Shown piece after piece: positions 6,103-11,132 of a stretch of DNA of 11,132 nucleotides. The DNA is from JAICYJ01 sp035473255 (lineage in GTDB: Bacteria; Actinomycetota; Thermoleophilia; Gaiellales; JAICJC01), in contig DATIOK010000198.1 in assembly GCA_035473255.1 (NCBI GenBank), positions 1-11,132 of the forward strand, read 5' to 3'. The notes under the pieces were generated by a model, which did not search any database, was not told the DNA's origin, and was given only the letters and a program-made list of their open reading frames with translations. Numbering within the stretch: position 1 is the stretch's first letter; each line of letters starts with the position of its first letter. A program made the translations under genes and the position numbers.

Positions 6103-7503
6103 ATGCGCGCCCTTCGGCTGCTCCTGATCGTCGACGCCCTGGCTCTGGCGGCGTCCGCGGCCGTCTCCGACCCGATCGTCCGCGACGTGGCCTCGGTGCC
6201 GACGCTGCTGATCGGCGTGATCGTGGCAATCGCCTGCCTGAGCGCCGATCTGGTGCAGCCACGGCGGCGGGTCGAGTGGTTCTGCTCCGCACTCACGATC
6301 GTGGCGCCGTTCCCGTTCCTGGCGTTCGGCGGATCGGCCGGCCCGATCCTCGGGGCGATCGCCATCATCGTGCTGCAGGTGATCCCGCTCGTCCGCGCCC
6401 GCGGCCCCAAGCCGGAACGGCCCGGAGCCGAGGGGCCGCGGCGTGTGGTGGGCGCGCTGGTGATCACCACGGCGCTGCTGCTGATCGCGGTGGTCGCTCT
6501 GGTCTGGTACGGCTCCACGTACCTGCTGCTGCCGCCATCAGGGGTCTTCGCCCGCGGCCCCTTCCTGACACGCGTCACCACCACCGAGGCCGACTTCGCC
6601 TGGACGCTGAAATCGGGCGAGGGGCCCGTCAGCTTGAGCGTGCGGGCGCCGGACGGCACCGTCACCAGCGCGCTCGGGGGACGCGCCACCGGCCTCAGCC
6701 CGGCCACCCGCTATGTATGGACGGCGAACCTGGACGGCGCCTCGGCGGCGGCCGGCGCCTTCACCACCGCCCCCCTCTCGACCGCCACGCCGATCACGCT
6801 GGTGTCCTTCGGCGACTACGGATCCGGCACCGCCCACGAGTACGCCGTCGCCCGGCTGGCGGCGGCCGAGCACCCGGCGATGTTCCTGTCGTCGGGCGAC
6901 AATGCCTACCTGCTCGCGGCGCCACCCTTCCTCGACCGCGCCATCTTCCAGCCCCTGCACCAGCTGCTGGCCGAGGCGCCGGCGGTGGCCACGCTGGGCG
7001 AGCACGACCTGGCGTACCGCGACGGGGCCGCCGTGATGTCGGCGCTGCACCTTCCCGGCCACCACTACAGCGTCCAGTACGGTCCGGTGCAGGTCGTCGT
7101 GCTGGGCCTCGAGGCCGATGCGTCGGCGCTTGACTACGCACGCAAGACGCTGGGCCAGTGCACCGGCCCGTGCCCGGTGCGGTTCGTGCTGACCCACCGG
7201 CCGATCCCGGCGAACAATCCGATCATGGCGCTGCTGCGACAGCGGCACGTGGCGGCGATCCTGGCCGGCCACCTGCACCGCTACGAGCGTCACCTGCGGG
7301 ACGGGGTGCTCCAGTTCACGGTCGGGACGGGCGGCGAGGGCGCCGGCAGCGCCGCCTACACGCGCGCCACCCCGGACGCGATCGTCTCGTTCATCGCCTA
7401 CGGCTACCTGCGCATCGGCATCGCCGGCGACCGGGTCAGCTACCAGTTCATCGACCAGAGCGGCCGCGTCCGCGACCGCGTCGAACAGACGATCCCGAGG
7501 TAG
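6103..7503 (+). CDS. Membrane-anchored purple-acid-phosphatase-like metallophosphoesterase
   Basis: A 466-residue protein. The first about 140 residues hold four or so transmembrane helices (about 3-20, 34-50, 58-97 as one or two, 115-137). A fibronectin-III/PAP-N-like strand domain follows (about 146-224), with GLSPATRYVW typical of such domains, then a calcineurin-like metallophosphoesterase domain (about 230-455). The five purple acid phosphatase blocks appear in order: GDYG (237-240), GDNAY (265-269), GEHD (299-302), THRP (364-367) and GHLHRYER (389-396). Block three is normally GNHE/D; the metal-binding Asn is Glu here. The catalytic domain probably faces outward and hydrolyses a phosphate ester or anhydride; the substrate is unknown. 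I chose the ATG at 6103 because the membrane segment begins right after it and a -10 box precedes it by 6 bases; 32 codons of open frame upstream overlap the SDR promoter region. Confidence 0.88.
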   Translation: MRALRLLLIVDALALAASAAVSDPIVRDVASVPTLLIGVIVAIACLSADLVQPRRRVEWFCSALTIVAPFPFLAFGGSAGPILGAIAIIVLQVIPLVRARGPKPERPGAEGPRRVVGALVITTALLLIAVVALVWYGSTYLLLPPSGVFARGPFLTRVTTTEADFAWTLKSGEGPVSLSVRAPDGTVTSALGGRATGLSPATRYVWTANLDGASAAAGAFTTAPLSTATPITLVSFGDYGSGTAHEYAVARLAAAEHPAMFLSSGDNAYLLAAPPFLDRAIFQPLHQLLAEAPAVATLGEHDLAYRDGAAVMSALHLPGHHYSVQYGPVQVVVLGLEADASALDYARKTLGQCTGPCPVRFVLTHRPIPANNPIMALLRQRHVAAILAGHLHRYERHLRDGVLQFTVGTGGEGAGSAAYTRATPDAIVSFIAYGYLRIGIAGDRVSYQFIDQSGRVRDRVEQTIPR

Positions 7504-7505
7504 CG

Positions 7506-7974
7506 CTACTCGCCGGCCGTCGCGACCTGAGCGATGTCGATGCGGCGGCTCGCCAGGTAGGCGACGAAGCCCACGATCAGAACGGCCAGCACGAGGCTGA
7601 CCGGCCCGTAGCCGAAGCCAAGCCCGCCGCGGCTGTGCGGGACCGCCAACAAGTCGGCAAAGGATGCGGCCAGCGGCCGCGTCACTATGTAGGCGAACCA
7701 GAACGCCCAGGATCGCATTCATGCCGAAACCGCCGGGTGAGGATGCTGTGGATCGAGAGCGTCAGCTCGCTGCGCTGCCAGGTCACGAACACCGCCGTCA
7801 GGACGACCGCGTAGAACGTGGTCGACACGACGTAGGGAATCCCCAGGCCCACGTGCAGCACATCCGCGGCCATCGTGCCGAACACGCCCACCATCGCGAC
7901 GTGGTCTCACCCATGCCGGTCGTCAGCACCTTGATGATCCAGAAGTAGGCCGTGATCTCGGGGACGCGGCTGAG
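7506..7974 (-). pseudogene. Broken COG4705-type multi-pass membrane protein gene
   Basis: Three pieces of one membrane-protein family lie in order but in different frames. Piece A (7965-7900) reads VPEITAYFWIIKVLTTGMG, the usual N-terminus. Piece B (7900-7730) reads MVGVFGTMAADVLHVGLGIP through LSIHSILTRR. Piece C (about 7728-7506) reads FGMNAIL, then AFWFAYIVTRPLAASFADLL to the TAG at 7506. From memory of the family, about 45 residues are missing between A and B and about 60 between B and C, and both joins change frame. Within C, one extra base in the C run 7706-7708 causes another shift. No ATG or GTG precedes piece A in a sensible position. Intact proteins have about seven helices and unknown function. 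The gene is convergent with the metallophosphoesterase gene, 2 bases apart. Assembly error is a less likely alternative, given three separate lesions. Confidence 0.8.
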
Positions 7975-8077
7975 ACCAGCTCGGGCCGGCGGCCGCGTGA
8001 CTGGGGCCGGAGCGCTTCTGATGTCGACTGCGGATCCCAGAATCCACCGAGGCTACCGACCGATACCCGCGTCCGAA

Positions 8078-8106
8078 ACGGCCGCGAGGCTGATCTTCGC
8101 GGCCGT
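8078..8106 (-). terminator. Hairpin ending the ABC-kinase-regulator operon
   Basis: ACGGCCGCGA (8078-8087) and TCGCGGCCGT (8097-8106) form a perfect 10-bp stem with a 9-base loop. It starts 22 bases after the response regulator stop. On the minus strand a short TTT follows the stem. The rest of 7975-8128 holds nothing else I can recognise. Confidence 0.7.
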
Positions 8107-8128
8107 GTCAATCAACCGAAGGTCGTAG

Positions 8129-8803
8129 TCACCGCGGCGACGGCCGCACCAGGCCGATGTCGTAGGCGAACACGACCAGCTGCACCCGGTCGCGCATGCC
8201 GAGCTTGGCCAGGATCCTGCCGACGTGGGTCTTGACCGTCGCCTCCGTCAGGTGCAGGGCGGTGGCGATCTCGCCGTTGGACAGCGCCTGCGCGACCTGC
8301 GTCAGCACCTCGCGCTCGCGCGGCGTCAGCGCCTCGAGGTACGGCTCGGGATCGAGCTCGCCGTCCCCGTCCGGCGCCAGCCGGTGGGCGTATGTGTCGA
8401 GCAACCGCCGGGTCACGCTGGGGGCGACGACGGCGTCGCCGCTGGCGACCGCCCGGATGCCGGAGAGCAGATCGTTGGGCAGGGCATCCTTGAGCAGGAA
8501 GCCGCTGGCTCCGGCTCGCAGCGCGGCATGCGCGTACTCGTCGAGGTCGAAGGTGGTCAGGATCAGCACCCGGCTGCTGAGCCCCTGCTCGACGATCAGC
8601 CGGGTCGCCTCGATGCCGTCCATGCCCGGCATCCGCACGTCCATCAGCACCACGTCCGGCGCGAGCCGCCTGGTCAGCTCCAGCGCCTCCCGGCCGTCGG
8701 CCGCCTCTCCTACCACCGACAGGTCGTCCTGCGACTCGAGCACCATCCGGAACCCCATCCTCAGCAGCGGCTGGTCGTCGGCCAGCAGCACCGTCGAGCT
8801 CAT
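8129..8803 (-). CDS. LuxR/NarL-family response regulator of the ABC operon
   Basis: A 224-residue regulator. The receiver domain has Asp9/Asp10, phospho-acceptor Asp55 in LMDVRMPGMDG, Thr83/Thr84 and Lys105 in FLLKD. The LuxR-type helix-turn-helix runs from LTPREREVL (159-167) through TEATVKTHVGRILAKLGMRDR to the C-terminus. I chose the ATG at 8803 because it overlaps the kinase stop as ATGA and the receiver fold starts there; the longer open frame into the kinase gene is a shadow. It is last in the operon after ATPase, permease and kinase, followed by a hairpin. It probably activates the transporter operon when the kinase senses a membrane-active compound, as in related cassettes. It is similar in layout to the other regulator in this window (4623-5285), but the two differ in many positions and are clearly separate systems. 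Confidence 0.94.
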   Translation of the reverse strand: MSSTVLLADDQPLLRMGFRMVLESQDDLSVVGEAADGREALELTRRLAPDVVLMDVRMPGMDGIEATRLIVEQGLSSRVLILTTFDLDEYAHAALRAGASGFLLKDALPNDLLSGIRAVASGDAVVAPSVTRRLLDTYAHRLAPDGDGELDPEPYLEALTPREREVLTQVAQALSNGEIATALHLTEATVKTHVGRILAKLGMRDRVQLVVFAYDIGLVRPSPR

Positions 8804-9987
8804 CGCGGAACCGGCTCGACCATCAGGCGCGCCTTCACCTGCCAGCCGCCGCCCTGGGCCGGGCCGGCGTCGACCGTCCCGCCGAACACCGCGGCGCGCT
8901 GGCGCATCCCGTCCAGGCCGCGTCCTCCCAGCCCCGCCGGCCCGCCGCTGCCGTCGTCGTGAACGTCGACCTCCACGGTGCCGTTCACGCACAGCACGCG
9001 CACGTCGGCAGCCACGTCGGGCCCGGCATGCTTGAGCGTGTTGGTGAGCGCCTCCTGAACGATCCGGTAGGTTGCCAGCTGGACGCCGGCAGGCAAGCCG
9101 TCGGGGTCGCCCGCCACCTCGAGATCGACCGGCACGCCCGTCGTACGCACCTGTGCCGCCAGCTGCTCCAGCTCGGGGATGCCGGGCTGCGGCACCCGTG
9201 AGCCCGCGCTCTCATCGTTCAGCACCCCCAGCAGGAGCCGCATCTCGGCCAGCGCCTCGCGGCCGGTGCGGGACACCTTCTCCATCGCCGCCGTGGCCTG
9301 CTCCGGGGACTCGCGTGCGGCGAACACGGCCCCGTCGGCGAGCGCGATCACCACCGCCAGGTTGTGGGCGACGATGTCGTGCATCTCCCGCGCGATCCGG
9401 GCGCGCTCGGCGGCGGCGGCGACACGGCCCTGCTGGTCGCGCTCGATCTCGAGCCGCGCGGCCCGTTCCTGCAGCGATGCCAGCAGCGCCCGCCGGTTCT
9501 GGACACTGATGCCGAGCAGGGCCGACGCGATCACCAGCGCCGAGAGCCCCACGAAGAACGGGAGCACGGGGTCGCCCCAGCGCAGCGTCGCCAGCACCGC
9601 CCCGACCTCGGCGACGGCCACCGCCGCCGCCGTCCACCGGCGCGACGAGACAGCAGCAACGGTGTAGAGCGAGACCAGCAGCGCCAGATCCGCGCCCAGC
9701 TGGACGTCGATCAGCCACTGCACCAGCAACGCCACCGTGATCGCCGCGAACACCGCTCGCGGGTAGCGGCGCCGCAGCACCAGCGGCAGGCACAGCGCCA
9801 CCGTCAGCGCGATGCCCCACTGATGGTGGTGGCGCAGACTGGGCACGCCGATCAGTGCGACGCCGGCGGCGATCGCGGTATCGGTCAGGATCGGGTGGTA
9901 GCGACCGAAGCGCTGCAGCCAGACGATCACCGCTCGCGCCTGGTCGTCGCCTCCGGATGCGGTGCGAGCCCTGGCCACGGCACCCAT
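8800..9987 (-). CDS. Sensor histidine kinase, HisKA_3 type, of the ABC operon
   Basis: A 395-residue kinase. About five transmembrane helices lie between residues 35 and 162 with short loops, then a coiled-coil-like charged linker (about 164-195). The H box is ARIAREMHDIVAHNL with phospho-acceptor His203. The ATPase domain has the N box QEALTNTLKHAG (Asn316), DDGSGG (344-349) and GGRGLDGM (354-361). It ends with an ATGA overlap onto the regulator gene. The start is uncertain: the ATG at 9987 comes 11 bases after the permease stop but lacks a Shine-Dalgarno sequence, while the GTG three codons later has AGGATGG in front. Translation may depend on coupling to the permease gene. The sensor lacks a large outer domain, as in intramembrane-sensing kinases that pair with ABC transporters. 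Confidence 0.92.
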   Translation of the reverse strand: MGAVARARTASGGDDQARAVIVWLQRFGRYHPILTDTAIAAGVALIGVPSLRHHHQWGIALTVALCLPLVLRRRYPRAVFAAITVALLVQWLIDVQLGADLALLVSLYTVAAVSSRRWTAAAVAVAEVGAVLATLRWGDPVLPFFVGLSALVIASALLGISVQNRRALLASLQERAARLEIERDQQGRVAAAAERARIAREMHDIVAHNLAVVIALADGAVFAARESPEQATAAMEKVSRTGREALAEMRLLLGVLNDESAGSRVPQPGIPELEQLAAQVRTTGVPVDLEVAGDPDGLPAGVQLATYRIVQEALTNTLKHAGPDVAADVRVLCVNGTVEVDVHDDGSGGPAGLGGRGLDGMRQRAAVFGGTVDAGPAQGGGWQVKARLMVEPVPR

Positions 9988-9998
9988 CCTAGGCCGCG

Positions 9999-10826
9999 TC
10001 AGGCGTCACGCCGCACGAGCAGCACCGCCGCCACGATCGTTGCGACGGCCGTGTACGCGCAGAACAGCGCGAACCCGTTCCAGGCGGAGAGCGTGTGCGG
10101 GTCGGAGTGGATCGCTGTGATCGCCTCGCCCGCGCTGTTCGGCAGGTACGGGTTGATCGTATCGCCCCAGCTGTTGGGGAGGATCGCCGCGATCCCGGGC
10201 AGCACGAACAGCACGCCGGCCAGGGTGGCGATGCCGCCCGCGGTGTTGCGGACAAGGGCGCCGATGGCGACACCCAGCAGCCCCACGACGGTCAGGAACA
10301 GCGCCGACCCGATCACGGCACGGGCGACGTGGGGCGAGCCGAAGGTCGTCTGCACGTGGTGCTGCCGCAGGATCGCCTGGGCGACGAAGAACGCGAGCAG
10401 CGCCGAGGGCAGCATCAGCAACAGCGCGGTCGTGCCGAACGTGAGCAGCTTCGCCCACAGCACCGGCAGGCGCTTGGGGACGGCCGCGAAGCTGGATCGG
10501 ATCATGCCCGTCGAGTACTCGCCGCTGATCACCAGCACCCCGAGCACGCCCAGCGCCAGCTGCGCGAAGTGGAAGCCGGCGGTGCTGACGTCGACGGGGT
10601 TGAAGGTGCGGCGGTCGTTGGGGCTCATCGAGTTCCAGTGGGCCATCTGCACGGCGGCGATGACGATGCCGAGTCCGGCCATGCCAATCACCGCTACCAG
10701 CAGCGACCAGCGGGTCGATCGCAGCGACCACAGCTTCGTCCACTCCGACCTGATCACGTGCAGCTGGGTGACCCTGCCGATCGCGAGGCGGGGACGATCC
10801 TGAGGCGTGCCGACGGCGGTGCTCAT
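9999..10826 (-). CDS. ABC-2 type transporter permease
   Basis: A 275-residue membrane protein, the likely transmembrane half of an export ABC transporter with the ATPase encoded just before it. Six helices fit: about 41-60, 85-101, 124-150, 171-192, 198-216 and 250-271. Between helices two and three is GEYSTGMIRSSFAAVPKR (102-119), the GEY-TG-IR-AVP-R pattern of actinobacterial ABC-2 permeases of the antibiotic/bacteriocin-export type. A long cytoplasmic N-terminus contains the RSEWTKLWSLRST segment (26-38), also typical. The start ATG overlaps the ATPase stop as ATGA (10823-10826). The substrate is unknown: possibly a peptide, lipid or antibiotic. Confidence 0.9.
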   Translation of the reverse strand: MSTAVGTPQDRPRLAIGRVTQLHVIRSEWTKLWSLRSTRWSLLVAVIGMAGLGIVIAAVQMAHWNSMSPNDRRTFNPVDVSTAGFHFAQLALGVLGVLVISGEYSTGMIRSSFAAVPKRLPVLWAKLLTFGTTALLLMLPSALLAFFVAQAILRQHHVQTTFGSPHVARAVIGSALFLTVVGLLGVAIGALVRNTAGGIATLAGVLFVLPGIAAILPNSWGDTINPYLPNSAGEAITAIHSDPHTLSAWNGFALFCAYTAVATIVAAVLLVRRDA

Positions 10827-11132
10827 GCGGATGCCGCCACCGGCTCATCGACGTGCCCGCCCTGGTCGCCGCGGAACTCGAGCGAGTCTCGGGTGATGCG
10901 CATGAAGGCGTCCTCCAGCGAGACCTCCTGGACGACCAGCTCGGAAAGGGCGATGCCGCCCTCGAGCGCCAGCCGGCCGATCTCCTCGCTCGTCGTGCCG
11001 CTCACCGACAGGGCGTCGCCGTCGTCCTCGACGTGCGCGCCCTGAGCCGCCAGCAGCTCAGCCAGCCGGGCCGGATCGGCACTGCGCACGCGAACTGCGG
11101 CGTCGCCGGAGGCGCTGCGCACGAAGTCCTCA
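10823..11132 (-). CDS. ABC transporter ATP-binding protein, C-terminal end (partial)
   Basis: The open frame runs to the window edge, so the Walker motifs are outside and only about 100 residues are seen. These look like the C-terminal DUF4162-type extension of ABC-2 exporter ATPases: a beta-alpha region with RVRSADPARLAELLAAQGA, then TTSEEIGRLALEGGIALSEL, and finally VSLEDAFMRITRDS, the usual end just after the last helix. A GTG at 11122 is internal. It overlaps the permease start by four bases, so it heads the visible part of the operon; the promoter is beyond the window. The family call rests on this tail plus the neighbouring permease. Confidence 0.85.
   Translation of the reverse strand, partial: EDFVRSASGDAAVRVRSADPARLAELLAAQGAHVEDDGDALSVSGTTSEEIGRLALEGGIALSELVVQEVSLEDAFMRITRDSLEFRGDQGGHVDEPVAASA

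Noticed and set aside
6017..6292. N-terminal extension of the SDR to 6292
   Set aside because: The Rossmann motif begins at the GTG 6016; the extension is Arg/Pro-rich and overlaps the divergent gene.
6538..7722. Long minus-strand open frame opposite the metallophosphoesterase gene
   Set aside because: It is an antisense shadow with Arg/Gly/Val-rich composition and no family features; only its first codons (MNAIL) belong to the COG4705 remnant.
7923..8111. 62-codon minus-strand open frame between the pseudogene and the response regulator
   Set aside because: It covers the terminator hairpin and the remnant in another frame, with no recognisable features or ribosome binding site.
9364..10803. 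479-codon plus-strand open frame across the kinase and permease genes
   Set aside because: It is antisense to two clear genes, its composition is low in hydrophobic structure and rich in Arg/Asp/His, and it spans a gene boundary; typical of GC-rich codon shadows.

Overview
The window is strongly GC-rich, gene-dense bacterial chromosome. Dense GTG/ATG starts, ATGA-coupled operons, several apparently leaderless promoters and the protein families present all point to an actinobacterium (Actinomycetota). A deep lineage such as Thermoleophilia is possible, but that is an impression from family content and was not tested. No phage, transposon, CRISPR, rRNA or tRNA was seen. No stretch over about 300 bases lacks a gene or gene remnant.

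Layout. The 3' part of a B12-dependent ribonucleotide reductase (nrdJ, +, 2-1588) runs into a strong hairpin that also faces the end of a membrane-anchored HtrA-type protease (-, 1646-2698). Upstream of the protease, on the same strand, is a small secreted protein of the allene-oxide-cyclase-barrel type (-, 2856-3335). Divergent from it is a NarL-type two-component pair, kinase then regulator (+, 3502-5285). This pair meets, tail to tail with overlapping stop codons, an SDR oxidoreductase (-, 5282-6016). The SDR is divergent from a membrane-anchored purple-acid-phosphatase-like metallophosphoesterase (+, 6103-7503). Next is a broken COG4705-type membrane protein gene (-, about 7506-7974). The right end is one minus-strand operon read from the window edge inward: ABC ATPase (partial), ABC-2 permease, histidine kinase, response regulator (11132-8129), ending at a hairpin.

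How the genes may work together. The operon on the right has the usual form of a sensor/transporter cassette (ATPase-permease-kinase-regulator) and probably controls its own export or resistance function. On the left, a secreted barrel protein, a surface HtrA protease and a two-component system sit together, which would fit a cell-envelope module; this is inference from proximity only. The SDR and metallophosphoesterase look like stand-alone genes.

Most interesting observations: three transcription units share the geometry TANNNT, six bases, start codon, the hallmark of leaderless mRNAs; GATC-centred 8-bp repeats lie just upstream of the first kinase's -35 box; the COG4705 gene has at least three separate lesions; and the metallophosphoesterase has GEHD where the family has GNHE/D. 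I see no convincing previously undescribed multi-gene system.
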